From contig NZ_JAAZWC010000003.1 of NCBI RefSeq assembly GCF_013185195.1, forward strand, positions 124,001 to 188,000: 64,000 nt of DNA, read 5' to 3'. This DNA is from Saccharibacillus qingshengii (GTDB taxonomy: Bacteria; Bacillota; Bacilli; Paenibacillales; Paenibacillaceae). This document shows, piece after piece, positions 24,202 through 32,603 of this stretch (positions within the stretch are counted from its first letter, which is position 1; the number at the start of each line of letters is the position of its first letter). Below the pieces are notes generated by a model that was not told the DNA's origin, did not search any database, and worked only from the letters and a program-made list of their open reading frames with translations. The position numbers were made by a program, and so were the translations under genes.

Positions 24202-26016
24202 TTATCTTCCGCTTTGTCCGGCACGTGGAGGAGCATCCGGGTTTTCGGGCAGAGACCGGGATACCGGAAAACTCAGCGTAATCGTCGTGCCCCGGCCAGG
24301 CTCCGATTCCACCCGGATCGTTCCTTGGTGCGCCGCTGCAATCGCGTGAGCGATACTCATGCCGAGGCCCGCGCCGTCCGCTCCTTCATCGGTGTTGGTT
24401 CCGCGATAATAACGGTCGAACAGTCGGGCTTGGGTTTCTTTATCCATGCCGGCCCCGTTGTCTTGTACCGTGACGACCGCTTCGCTGCGTTCTTGGCGCA
24501 GACCCAGTATGATTTCGGTTCCCGCAGGGTTATGTTTGATGGCATTGGAGATCAGATTGTCGAGCAGCCGCTGAAACCATTTGGCATTGGCCTGGATTTC
24601 GACGGGTCTACCGCTTTCTTCGAAGCCGAGCGACAAGCCGGGCAGCGTAGCGTCGTTGACATATCGCAGAGCGGCCCTGCGGACGAATTCGTTCAGCTCG
24701 AGCGGTTCCAGCTGTTCGCCCGGGACCTGGTTTTTGAGCTCGAAGGTCAGCGAGAAATCCTGCAGAAGCTCCAGCATATAGGCGCTTTTTTCGCGGATCG
24801 TTCCGCCCATGTCCCGCAGCTCCTGCCCGCTCCAACTGAACTGGCCGCTCTCGAGCAGATGGCCGTAGCCCTGTACCGAAGTCAGAGGAGTCCGAAGGTC
24901 GTGCGAAATTCCCGTCATCCATTCTTCGCGCGATTGCTCCAGCCGAATTCTTTCGTCGCGGGCACCGGCGAGCTTGCCGGCCATATCGGAGAATCCCGCG
25001 ATGACTTCGCGGTACAGCTTGTAACGGGCGCGGAAGCGTCCGTTTTTGCGATAAATTTTCCGGCGTTCTTTCTCGGTGAAGACCTGCTCGTACTCGCCCC
25101 GGCCCATGCGCTCGAATCCGCGCATGAACAGCAGCAGAGGCCCGCCGTACCGATAGCCATGCCACGCCGCCAGTCCAAGCGTCAGCAGCAGAATAGCGGC
25201 TCCCACCAGGCCCGAGACCTTAAGTACAAGGTTGAACATCGGCTGCTTCGGAGATTCCGTATCGGCCTTGGGCCACTCCAGCATCCAGGTGTAACCCGAT
25301 TTTGGATCATAATAATAAGCGAGTCCGATATCCGCGGTACCCGGCGCCGAACGGATTTTGACCAGATCCAGCGCACTTGGCACCTCGCGGTCCGGATCCG
25401 TTTCGAAACGCTGCACTTCGGTTCCGCTGCCGTCGAATATCCGAAGCGCCGCGCCGAGCCGCCTGGCTTCGCCGGCCAGGCGTTTTTCGGCCGATGCCGC
25501 GATCCGTCCCTTCTCGGAATACGCTCCGAACCATTCCTCAAGTTTTTCGGCATTCAGGTCGCGCTGTCCGAGCAGATACAGATTCCGCTCGCCGAGAAGC
25601 TCTTCGTAAAGGGTGGTCATCTTGTATCTGCCCAATCGGTGCGTATCCGCCACGCGAAGCAGTTCGGCGGCGGAATACTGTTTCGGTACGTCGCTCGGGA
25701 CGTTCGCCGCATAGACCGCTTGGCCGCCTGCGCCTATAATCTGCAGCCAAAAGCCTCTTTTTTGCAGCTGCTGCGGCCACAGATCCGGCAGTTCGACACT
25801 GCCGTTTTCGATGATCGTCTCAAGTGACAGTGACTCCAGCATCTCGGGAGGAGATGCGCTCTTGAGCTGTTCGTTGCCGGTATAGTAGAGCACGACAAAG
25901 AGTGCCACGAAGATCGTAGCCAATACCGACAGCCAGATCATGAAGAATTGAACCGTGAAATGCAGACCCAATCGTCTGGCGATCCGTCCCGGTCTGACCT
26001 TGGGCGTCTTTTTCAT
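24202..26016 (-). CDS. Membrane sensor histidine kinase
   Basis: Of 604 residues, a first membrane helix lies at about 22-47 (FFMIWLSVLATIFVALFVVLYY), an extracytoplasmic sensor of about 200 residues follows, a second helix at about 258-282, then a HAMP-like linker. HisKA has the acceptor in SHDLRTPLTSVQGY, and HATPase_c has N-box DNLISNAIKHN, G1 DNGAGM and G2 GAGLGMSIAHAI. Its ATG overlaps the response regulator's stop as ATGA, so the pair is translationally coupled. The stimulus is unknown; cell-envelope sensing is typical of this architecture. Confidence 0.9.
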   Translation of the reverse strand: MKKTPKVRPGRIARRLGLHFTVQFFMIWLSVLATIFVALFVVLYYTGNEQLKSASPPEMLESLSLETIIENGSVELPDLWPQQLQKRGFWLQIIGAGGQAVYAANVPSDVPKQYSAAELLRVADTHRLGRYKMTTLYEELLGERNLYLLGQRDLNAEKLEEWFGAYSEKGRIAASAEKRLAGEARRLGAALRIFDGSGTEVQRFETDPDREVPSALDLVKIRSAPGTADIGLAYYYDPKSGYTWMLEWPKADTESPKQPMFNLVLKVSGLVGAAILLLTLGLAAWHGYRYGGPLLLFMRGFERMGRGEYEQVFTEKERRKIYRKNGRFRARYKLYREVIAGFSDMAGKLAGARDERIRLEQSREEWMTGISHDLRTPLTSVQGYGHLLESGQFSWSGQELRDMGGTIREKSAYMLELLQDFSLTFELKNQVPGEQLEPLELNEFVRRAALRYVNDATLPGLSLGFEESGRPVEIQANAKWFQRLLDNLISNAIKHNPAGTEIILGLRQERSEAVVTVQDNGAGMDKETQARLFDRYYRGTNTDEGADGAGLGMSIAHAIAAAHQGTIRVESEPGRGTTITLSFPVSRSLPENPDAPPRAGQSGR

Positions 26017-26729
26017 GTCAAGCTTCCCCGGGTCAGCTTATAGCCGAGTCCGCGAACCGTCAGCAGATAACGGGGAGAGCCGGGGTCCGGTTCGATCCGC
26101 TCGCGGATCTTGCGGATATGGACCATCACCGTGTTGTCATCGCTCATATCGAATCCCCAGACCGATTCGTACAGCTGCGATTTGGAGAAGACGATATTCG
26201 GATTGCGGCACAGGAACAGCAGAAGCTGATACGCCTGCGCGGGACAGGGAACGGGCACTCCGCGAACCAGCAGTTCGCCGGCTTTCTCGTCGAGTACGAA
26301 GCCGCCGAAGTCGTAGCGCCGGCGCGGATCCGCAGGAACGGAAGCGGCGGTCGATTCTTCCGTTTTCCGCCGAAGCCGGGCTTTGATCCGGGCCGCGATT
26401 TCCAGCGGATTAAACGGTTTGGTTACATAGTCGTCTCCGCCCACGGCAAATCCGGTCAGCCGATCGAGATCGGTCGTCCGCGCTGTCAGGTAGATCAGAT
26501 GCGCTTTCGACTGTTCCCGGATCCAGGGACCGAGTTCGAAGCCGCTGCGGTCGGGAAGCATGACATCGAGCAGAATAACATCCGCGCCGCGTTCCTGCAG
26601 CAGCGCCATGCCTTCGGCGGCTGTGCCCGCGGTATAAATATGTTCAAAGCCTTCCTTGCGCAGGACGATTTCGATCATTTGCACGATCGCTTTCTCGTCG
26701 TCCACGATCAGGATTTTGGCCGTATTCAT
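26013..26729 (-). CDS. OmpR-family response regulator
   Basis: The 238-residue protein has a receiver domain (DDEKA acidic pocket, phospho-acceptor in VILLDVMLPDRSG, TARTTD, and conserved Lys in YVTKPFNPLE) and a C-terminal winged helix ending VRGLGYKL. ATG 26729 (MNTAKILIVDDE) is chosen over the longer frame because AAGGAGG precedes it at proper spacing. It is first gene of the operon with the sensor kinase. GTTAAG direct repeats upstream are a probable binding site. Confidence 0.92.
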   Translation of the reverse strand: MNTAKILIVDDEKAIVQMIEIVLRKEGFEHIYTAGTAAEGMALLQERGADVILLDVMLPDRSGFELGPWIREQSKAHLIYLTARTTDLDRLTGFAVGGDDYVTKPFNPLEIAARIKARLRRKTEESTAASVPADPRRRYDFGGFVLDEKAGELLVRGVPVPCPAQAYQLLLFLCRNPNIVFSKSQLYESVWGFDMSDDNTVMVHIRKIRERIEPDPGSPRYLLTVRGLGYKLTRGSLT

Positions 26730-26786
26730 TAGATATCCTCCTTCTTGCTTGGGTCCGGCATCGCCGGGCCCTGCTGCTTCCGTCAT

Positions 26787-26833
26787 CTTAACACGGCTGC
26801 GCGTCTTCGACACCGAGTTAAGCAAACGTTAAG
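26787..26833. promoter_or_regulatory. Probable OmpR-type operator with GTTAAG repeats
   Basis: GTTAAG occurs at 26817-26822 and 26828-26833, an 11-base period typical of OmpR-family binding. An inverted copy CTTAAC lies at 26787-26792. The site lies between the two-component operon and the divergent DUF418 gene, so either or both may be controlled. Confidence 0.5.
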
Positions 26834-26890
26834 AAAGGCTTTAGCGGCTCTTCAACGCGCCGGGTTACACTGGGTTCAGAGGTGATGGAC

Positions 26891-28120
26891 ATGATTCCAA
26901 ACAAAAGGGTTCAACTGATTGACGGGCTGCGCGGATTCAGCCTGGCCGGTATTATTCTGGCCAATATGCTTATTTTCCAATACGGATTGTTCGGAGAGAG
27001 TCAACCGCAGCTGTTCGGCATTCAAGGGGCGGACCTGGCGTTTCACTCGTTCCTGTTCATTGTCGTCGTCGGCAGCTTTATGCCGATCTTCGCGTACATG
27101 TTCGGCTTCGGCATGGTGAAGCTGGCGGACAGTCTGAAAGTGCGGGAACTGCGTCCCAAATGCCATCTGGCACGCCGTTTTCTGCTGCTGCTGGGCATCG
27201 GAATGCTGCACGCCACGTTTTTGTGGGAAGGCGATATTCTGACGTTCTACGGTATAACCGGCTTTTTCCTGCTGCTGTTCCTGAACCGCAGTCCCAAAAC
27301 GCTGCTGATCTGGGCGGTTCTGCTGATGACGGTGATGGGCGTACTGGGAGCCTGGCCCGTTGATCCGTCCGAAGCTGCAATCGGTTCGTCGGCGCATACC
27401 CAAAGCTATGTTTTGCAGAGCCGGGATATTTACGGCGGCGGGACGTATGCGGAGATCAAAGATTTCCGCAACCATGCGGATCCGCTGGGAGAAGAAGACG
27501 GATGGTTCCTGCTTCTGGCCAGCGTCTTTGCCCCGATTCTGATTGCGCCGATGTTTCTTCTGGGCATGCGCGCCGCGCGAATCGGGACGTTTGACGATCC
27601 GCAGGCGATGCGAAGGGTGTATAAACGCCGGGCGATTCTGTTCATTTCGGTCGGCCTGCTGTCCAAAATGTACGGCGTTCTTGCTCCGCAGCTTGGCGGA
27701 GGCGGACTCCCGGGGATCGGGATCGGAGAAACGGTCGGAGGAGCCGTGCTGTCGCTCGGATACATCTATGCGTTTGCGCTTCTTTATACCGCTTCCCGAA
27801 AATGGAGCATCCTCCGGAATTTCGAAGCGGTCGGCCGGCTGTCGCTGACGAACTATTTGATGCAGACGGTCCTCTGTACAACGATCTTTTACGGATACGG
27901 ATTCGGATGGTTCGGCCGTGCCGGGGTGTTCGTCGGAGCGGTGATCGTGCTGGCGGTCTACGCGGTTCAACTGTGGCTGAGTCCGCTGTATCTGGCCCGA
28001 TTCCGCACGGGTCCTGTCGAGAAGATCCTGCGGATCTGGACGTATCTGTCCTGGAAAGGGCAGCCGCGAAAAAGCAAACGCAGCCCGGAAGCCGCCGGGG
28101 AGAGCGTACGCGTATCCTAA
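26891..28120 (+). CDS. DUF418 family membrane protein
   Basis: The 409-residue protein has about ten hydrophobic helices and the DUF418 N-terminal motif RVQLIDGLRGFSLAGIILANML, plus the C-terminal domain (VGRLSLTNYLMQTVLCTTIFY). These proteins (YeiB, YxaH) resemble acyltransferase-3 membrane enzymes, but their role is not established. ATG 26891 (MIPNKRV) has GAGG 8 bases upstream; earlier in-frame GTG/ATG codons overlap that SD. It diverges from the two-component system and is its likely target. Confidence 0.85.
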   Translation: MIPNKRVQLIDGLRGFSLAGIILANMLIFQYGLFGESQPQLFGIQGADLAFHSFLFIVVVGSFMPIFAYMFGFGMVKLADSLKVRELRPKCHLARRFLLLLGIGMLHATFLWEGDILTFYGITGFFLLLFLNRSPKTLLIWAVLLMTVMGVLGAWPVDPSEAAIGSSAHTQSYVLQSRDIYGGGTYAEIKDFRNHADPLGEEDGWFLLLASVFAPILIAPMFLLGMRAARIGTFDDPQAMRRVYKRRAILFISVGLLSKMYGVLAPQLGGGGLPGIGIGETVGGAVLSLGYIYAFALLYTASRKWSILRNFEAVGRLSLTNYLMQTVLCTTIFYGYGFGWFGRAGVFVGAVIVLAVYAVQLWLSPLYLARFRTGPVEKILRIWTYLSWKGQPRKSKRSPEAAGESVRVS

Positions 28121-28137
28121 AAATAATGAAGCACACC

Positions 28138-28166
28138 AAAGCCCATTTCTCCCGGAATGGGCTTTT
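28138..28166 (+). terminator. Intrinsic terminator of the DUF418 gene
   Basis: Stem AAAGCCCATT/AATGGGCTTT ending in TTTT, 17 bases after the stop. Confidence 0.85.
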
Positions 28167-28366
28167 GGCGTGCCGGAATACAGCCGATCGGACGAAAAGT
28201 TTGCCGGTATAGGCAGATTCGAGGCATTATTTTCACAGGAGATGCTGACGAGCTTGAATCGGACCGCCAAAACTCGATATAATCAAATACAGTCGTTCCT
28301 GTCGGGCGGCAGCCGTATTCGGCTGCGTGCGACCGGCGGGCAAACTTGAGGATAAGGGGAAAAAGA

Positions 28367-29203
28367 ATGAGCAAAAACAAAAAGCCGGCACCGAGAAAAG
28401 GCAAGCCGCAGGGGGCCCAGAGAAATACGGGAGCCGCTCCGAGACAGACAAACGGAAGACCGCAGCAGGCAAGAACGCAGAACACCAACACGGCCGCTTC
28501 GCAGTGGACGTCGGGAACCAAACGCAAGAAAAGTAATCTGGGCGCAATCGCCCTGGGATTTGTCGGCTTGATCGTCGTATTGGCGGTCTTGATCTATGTA
28601 TTGACCAGAGTCGGAGAAAATCAGACGGCTGCTCCCGCGGAGCCGGTCATTCTGACGAGCTACGACGCATCGAAGCAGCCGACGCTGGGCAATCCGGATT
28701 CGGATGTCAAAATTGTCGAGTTTGGCGATTACAAATGCCCCGACTGCAAGATCTGGACGGAAACGGTACTGCCCGAACTGAAGACCAAGTACCTCGATAC
28801 CAAGGAAGCTTCGTTCCAATTCGCGGATTATCCGTTCCTGGCCGACGATTCCATGCTGTTGGCACTGGGCGGGGAAGCCTTGTATGCACAGAACCCGGAA
28901 TATTTCTGGGCGTATAACAAAGCCGTGTATGCGAATCAGGACGAGAACAAAGTAAAAGAAAGCTGGGTAACGGAAGAGAAGTTGGTCGATCTCGTCAAAG
29001 AAAACGTCAAAGGCTCCGATATCGAGAAATTCACGGCCGACCTGAAAAACAAAACGTACCAAGCTGCCGTCGATGCCGATCTCAAAGCCGGCGACGACAG
29101 CAAAATCACCGGCACGCCTTCGATTTTCGTAAACGGTACAAGAGTGGATAACCCAACGCTCGAAAATGTGGAAAAAGCGATCGAGACCGCGAAAGCCGAC
29201 TGA
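28367..29203 (+). CDS. Membrane-anchored DsbA-like thioredoxin-fold protein (BdbD-like)
   Basis: The 278-residue protein has a basic, Gln/Arg/Pro-rich cytoplasmic segment (1-55), one membrane helix at about 62-82 (LGAIALGFVGLIVVLAVLIYVL) and an extracellular DsbA domain. The active site is DYKCPDCKIW (a CPDC motif) and the cis-proline loop is GTPSIFVNG. It should form or exchange disulfides in exported proteins. ATG 28367 has AGGGG 6 bases upstream; an in-frame TTG further left is ignored. No BdbC-type quinone-linked partner lies nearby, so reoxidation would need another locus. Confidence 0.87.
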   Translation: MSKNKKPAPRKGKPQGAQRNTGAAPRQTNGRPQQARTQNTNTAASQWTSGTKRKKSNLGAIALGFVGLIVVLAVLIYVLTRVGENQTAAPAEPVILTSYDASKQPTLGNPDSDVKIVEFGDYKCPDCKIWTETVLPELKTKYLDTKEASFQFADYPFLADDSMLLALGGEALYAQNPEYFWAYNKAVYANQDENKVKESWVTEEKLVDLVKENVKGSDIEKFTADLKNKTYQAAVDADLKAGDDSKITGTPSIFVNGTRVDNPTLENVEKAIETAKAD

Positions 29204-29226
29204 TTGCAGCTCCTTAATCGTACATG

Positions 29227-29281
29227 AAGCCTTTTGGCAGACAACCCGGCGAATACCGGGTCGAAGCCGAAAGGCTTTTTT
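29227..29281 (+). terminator. Intrinsic terminator of the DsbA-like gene
   Basis: Outer stem AAGCCTTTTGGC/GCCGAAAGGCTT (one bulge) with an inner ACCCGG/CCGGGT hairpin, then TTTTTT. Confidence 0.8.
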
Positions 29282-29390
29282 GCATAGAGGTTCGATCCCT
29301 TTTGACAGCCTCGCCGTCAGTTGAAGCCGGTTCGTACCTGTCCGAATCGGGGAAAGAAAAAGATCGGACAAACTCCAAGGAGGCAAAGAC

Positions 29391-29954
29391 ATGCAGCGAA
29401 TCATACAGGGAACCCGGATCGCAATCGTTCGGGGCGATATTACGCAATACGAGACCGATGCTATCGTCAATGCGGCGAATTCTTCGCTTCTTGGAGGCGG
29501 AGGAGTGGATGGAGCGATTCATCGCGCCGGCGGACCGGCTATTCTGGAGGAAGGCCGCAAAATCCGCAGCCGGCAGGGAGGGTGCGAAACGGGCGACGCC
29601 GTTGTCACGACGGCCGGCCGACTGCCCGCGAATATCGTCGTGCATACGGTGGGACCGGTATACCGGGGCGGGAATGAAGGAGAAGAAAGGCTGCTGGCCA
29701 GCTGCTATATCCGAAGTATCGAAGAAGCGCGGGCGGCAGGTGCAAAGCGGATCGCTTTCCCCAATATTTCGACAGGCATCTACGGATATCCCAAAGAAGC
29801 GGCGGCCCAAACGGCTTGGACTGCGGTGCGCAGTCTGCTGGTCAATCCCTCCGCGGATTCCATCGAAACGTTTCTGGAAGAAGTGGCTTTCGTCTGCTAC
29901 GATGAAGAGAACGAACGACTTTACCGGAGCCTGCTGGAGCGGGAAGACCGATAA
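29391..29954 (+). CDS. Macro-domain ADP-ribose-binding protein
   Basis: The 187-residue single macro domain has the hallmark VRGDITQYETDAIVNAANSSLLGGGGVDGAIHRAGG region and NISTGIYGYP, matching the YmdB/MacroD group, which hydrolyses O-acetyl-ADP-ribose or removes mono-ADP-ribose. Asn35 and Asp45 equivalents in NAANS and GGVDG are present. ATG 29391 has AAGGAGG 8 bases upstream. An acetyl esterase gene starts 28 bases downstream, probably cotranscribed. Confidence 0.92.
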   Translation: MQRIIQGTRIAIVRGDITQYETDAIVNAANSSLLGGGGVDGAIHRAGGPAILEEGRKIRSRQGGCETGDAVVTTAGRLPANIVVHTVGPVYRGGNEGEERLLASCYIRSIEEARAAGAKRIAFPNISTGIYGYPKEAAAQTAWTAVRSLLVNPSADSIETFLEEVAFVCYDEENERLYRSLLEREDR

Positions 29955-29982
29955 AGCGGCAAAAAGGAGAACAAGTAAAACG

Positions 29983-30954
29983 ATGACCAACGCGATCGAA
30001 ACGAGAATTCAGGATTTGGAGCGCTATCGCCCGTCCCTCACGGCGAAGCGGGATCTGGACGCTTTCTGGGAATCGACTCTGGCCGAGTATGCGGACAAGC
30101 CGCTGAATGGAACGCGTGAGCTTGTAGCGACCCCGATGAGCGGCATGAACGTCTACCGGACTACCTATGAAGGAGCAGACGATACGCCGCTGCATGCCTG
30201 GTATCTGACACCGAAGCCGGCCGCGGCGGATCAATCGAATCCGATTTTCCCCTGCGTTGTCCATTACCACGGATACGGAGGCAGCAAAGGTATGCCGGAG
30301 CATTTTGCCCATTACATCCTGATGGGATTTGCCGTACTCTCGATCGATGTCCGCGGACAAAGCGGCGATACGGGAAACCGGTTGGCCCAGCCTTACGGCG
30401 CGGTCAAAGGCTGGCTGACGCCCGGTATCCTGGACCGTGAAACGGCTTACTACCGGGCGATCACGATCGACGCGATCCGCGCGGCGGAATGGGCATCGGC
30501 ACAGCCGGAAACGGATTCGGAGCGGGTCTTTGTACTCGGCGGCAGTCAGGGCGGAGGTCTTGCGCTGATCGTGCCTGCGCTCAGTTCCGTGCCCAAAGCG
30601 GCGGTTGCCCATATCCCGAACATGTGCCATATGGACTTCGGCATTCTCAATTCGAACAGCTCCCTGTCGGAAGCGGCAGCATTCGTAAGCAAGCATCCCG
30701 AGCATCTGGAAGCCGTGCTGGATACGCTCAGTTATTTCGATAACCTCAATCTGGCGCATCGGATCGATATTCCGGTGATGGTATCGTGCGGATTAAAAGA
30801 TCCTTGCTGCATGCCCGAGACGGTCTATGCGGCGTACAACCGGATCGGTTCAGGCAAAGAGATGCACGTCTATCCGTTCGACGGCCATTGGGTGTCGGAT
30901 GGACAGAATCGTTTGGCGATGGAATTTTTGACCCGGCATGCAGGATTATCCTGA
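29983..30954 (+). CDS. Acetylxylan esterase / cephalosporin-C deacetylase family (AXE1, CE7)
   Basis: The 323-residue alpha/beta hydrolase has the CE7 motifs: HYHGYGGSKG, RGQ in SIDVRGQSGDTG, nucleophile GGSQGGG, and a final HWV histidine near residue 306. CE7 enzymes act on short acetylated xylo-oligosaccharides and form hexamers in the cytosol. ATG 29983 has AAAGGAG 11 bases upstream; the much longer open frame through the macro gene is spurious. It is second gene after the macro-domain protein. Together with GH31 and GH42 genes it fits plant-polysaccharide use. Confidence 0.9.
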   Translation: MTNAIETRIQDLERYRPSLTAKRDLDAFWESTLAEYADKPLNGTRELVATPMSGMNVYRTTYEGADDTPLHAWYLTPKPAAADQSNPIFPCVVHYHGYGGSKGMPEHFAHYILMGFAVLSIDVRGQSGDTGNRLAQPYGAVKGWLTPGILDRETAYYRAITIDAIRAAEWASAQPETDSERVFVLGGSQGGGLALIVPALSSVPKAAVAHIPNMCHMDFGILNSNSSLSEAAAFVSKHPEHLEAVLDTLSYFDNLNLAHRIDIPVMVSCGLKDPCCMPETVYAAYNRIGSGKEMHVYPFDGHWVSDGQNRLAMEFLTRHAGLS

Positions 30955-30978
30955 ATCGCCAAACCAGCGCAGTCACCG

Positions 30979-31027
30979 AAGCTTCGGGCAAAGACGGAAT
31001 ATTTCCGCCGGCCCGGGCTTCTTTTTT
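30979..31027 (+). terminator. Intrinsic terminator of the macro-esterase operon
   Basis: Outer stem GAAGC-TT-CGGGC/GCCCG-G-GCTTC with an inner GGAA/TTCC arm, followed by TTTTTT. Confidence 0.75.
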
Positions 31028-31165
31028 ATACACCGATTCGTAATTATTAGGTTTATTTAAATCATCTACTTTACTTTTGTAACCTTATGAGTTAAAATGG
31101 ATCTATCAATAATATTACTCATGCGAAACAAAAAATACTATAAGTAAAATTAGGAGGTTATCTTT

Positions 31166-32020
31166 ATGAATCGCTATTCGATACATCCGGATGCCCATAT
31201 GGGGCGCGTACAGCTGAAAGTCAGCCAGATTGAACGTTCCGTTCGCTATTACAGCGAAGTGATCGGTCTGAAATTGACGAACCGTACCGAAACAACGGCC
31301 GAGTTTGGGGTGGAAGGCAGCGGCGTGCTGCTTGGCATCGAAGAGGTGGCGGATGCGCAAATTCTGCCGCCGCAGAGCGTCACGGGGTTGTATCATTTCG
31401 CCATCCTGCTGCCGAGCCGTCAAGCACTCGGCACAACGCTGCGCCATCTGGCGGAATACGGACTGAGTATCGGCCAGGGAGACCATCTGGTCAGCGAAGC
31501 TTTTTATCTGAATGACCCAGACGGCAACGGCATCGAGATTTACGCGGATCGTCCGCGCTCGCAGTGGCAGACGGACGCCAAAGGGGAGTATGTCATGGCG
31601 AGCGATCCGGTTGACGTGGAATCGCTGCTGAAGCTTGCGGGAGCCTGGAACGGGCTGCCAGCCGGAACGGTGATCGGACACGTTCATCTGCATGTCGGCA
31701 ATCTGCCGGCTGCGCGCAAATTTTACGTAGACGGACTCGGTTTCGATGTGGTGCTGCACTTCGGCGGCGGTGCGCTGTTCGTCTCGGCAGGCGGGTATCA
31801 TCATCATATGGGGCTCAACACCTGGGCGGGTGTCGGTGCTCCGGCAGCTCCCGCCAACGCGGTCGGCCTGAGCTATTTTACGATCGAATACCCGGATGCG
31901 GAAGCAGTGGACCGAGCGGTCGAAGCGCTCCGCGAAGCCGGGATCGAAGTGGCGAATACGCCGGAAGGTCCGTCGGCGCTCGATCCGTTCGGCAACCGTG
32001 CCGTACTGCGTTTCGCCTGA
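31166..32020 (+). CDS. Two-module VOC family protein (CatE-like ring-cleavage dioxygenase)
   Basis: Of 284 residues, two glyoxalase-type modules cover about 12-128 and 168-284 (LKVSQIERSVRYYSEVIGL and LHVGNLPAARKFYVDGLGF mark their starts). Metal-ligand candidates are His in GHVHLHVGN, His in YHHHMGLN and Glu in TIEYP. Similar Bacillus proteins (CatE, MhqA, MhqO) cleave catechols or quinones and are induced by MarR-type quinone sensors. ATG 31166 has AGGAGG at a 7-base spacing. The 100 bases upstream are AT-rich but show no clear operator. Confidence 0.85.
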   Translation: MNRYSIHPDAHMGRVQLKVSQIERSVRYYSEVIGLKLTNRTETTAEFGVEGSGVLLGIEEVADAQILPPQSVTGLYHFAILLPSRQALGTTLRHLAEYGLSIGQGDHLVSEAFYLNDPDGNGIEIYADRPRSQWQTDAKGEYVMASDPVDVESLLKLAGAWNGLPAGTVIGHVHLHVGNLPAARKFYVDGLGFDVVLHFGGGALFVSAGGYHHHMGLNTWAGVGAPAAPANAVGLSYFTIEYPDAEAVDRAVEALREAGIEVANTPEGPSALDPFGNRAVLRFA

Positions 32021-32035
32021 CCGAAAATATAACGG

Positions 32036-32060
32036 CGGCTTTTCCTTTGGGGGAAAGCCG
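32036..32060 (+). terminator. Terminator hairpin of the VOC gene, copy 1
   Basis: CGGCTTTTCC/GGGGAAAGCCG with TTTG loop. Nearly the same hairpin recurs at 32266-32290 and 32495-32519, separating two repeat elements. Confidence 0.7.
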
Positions 32061-32265
32061 TCAGGCTGTTGAGAAAGTCCTATTCGTTGTAGAAGCTCGT
32101 CGGCTGCGGGAGAAATTCGTTCCGGTCGCGTGTTGAAATCGGGGAAAAGGATTAAATTTTAGCGGAATTTCCCCGATTTCAAAGGCGAACGCTGGCGCTC
32201 CTCCACTGAATTACTCCCTCCGCCTCCTCACTTCATTCGGAAGCAGACCTTTCTCGACAAGTTGG
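32061..32265. repeat. Terminator-associated inverted-repeat element, copy 2
   Basis: A 205-base relative of the element at 3303-3541. Its ends are TGTTGAGAAAGTC (32067-32079) and GACCTTTCTCGACA, slightly decayed. The internal stem is GAAATCGGGGAAA/TTTCCCCGATTTC (32135-32147 and 32168-32180): compared with copy 1 one A-T pair has become G-C. It is flanked on both sides by the local CGGCTTTCC-type terminator, not by the terminator that flanks copy 1. Confidence 0.85.
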
Positions 32266-32290
32266 CGGCTTTCTCTTTGGGGGAAAGCCG
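32266..32290 (+). terminator. Terminator hairpin, middle copy
   Basis: CGGCTTTCTC/GGGGAAAGCCG between the two tandem elements; one C-to-T change has weakened the stem. Confidence 0.6.
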
Positions 32291-32494
32291 TCAGGTTGTC
32301 GAGAAAGTCCTATTCGTTGTAGAAGCTCGTCGGCTGCGGGAGAAATTCATTCCGGTCGCGTGTTGAAATCGGGGAAAAGGATTAAATTTTAGCGGAATTT
32401 CCCCGATTTCAAAGGCGAACACTGTCGTTCCTACACTGAATTTCTCCCTTCGCCTCCTCGCTTCATTTAGGATTAGACTTTCTCGACACGTTGG
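32291..32494. repeat. Terminator-associated inverted-repeat element, copy 3
   Basis: 204 bases in tandem with copy 2. It has perfect terminal inverted repeats TGTCGAGAAAGTC (32297-32309) and GACTTTCTCGACA (32476-32488) and the same internal stem as copy 2 (32365-32377 and 32398-32410). Confidence 0.85.
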
Positions 32495-32526
32495 CGGCTT
32501 TCCCTTTGGGGGAAAGCCGTTTTCTT
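32495..32526 (+). terminator. Terminator hairpin, right copy, with T-run
   Basis: CGGCTTTCCC/GGGGAAAGCCG followed by TTTTCTTT. Only this rightmost copy keeps a T-run, as at the 3.5 kb locus. Confidence 0.75.
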
Positions 32527-32603
32527 TGTTTCCGGGCTGCTGTATAATTTGAACGGACAAACCGTCGACAAGGCGGGATCCGGAGAAAAAAGGGGGAGCC
32601 GCG

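Noticed and set aside
29224-29982. In-frame upstream extension of the acetyl esterase through the macro gene
   Set aside because: It would overlap the whole macro-domain gene in another frame. The ATG at 29983 has its own SD and matches CE7 N-termini.
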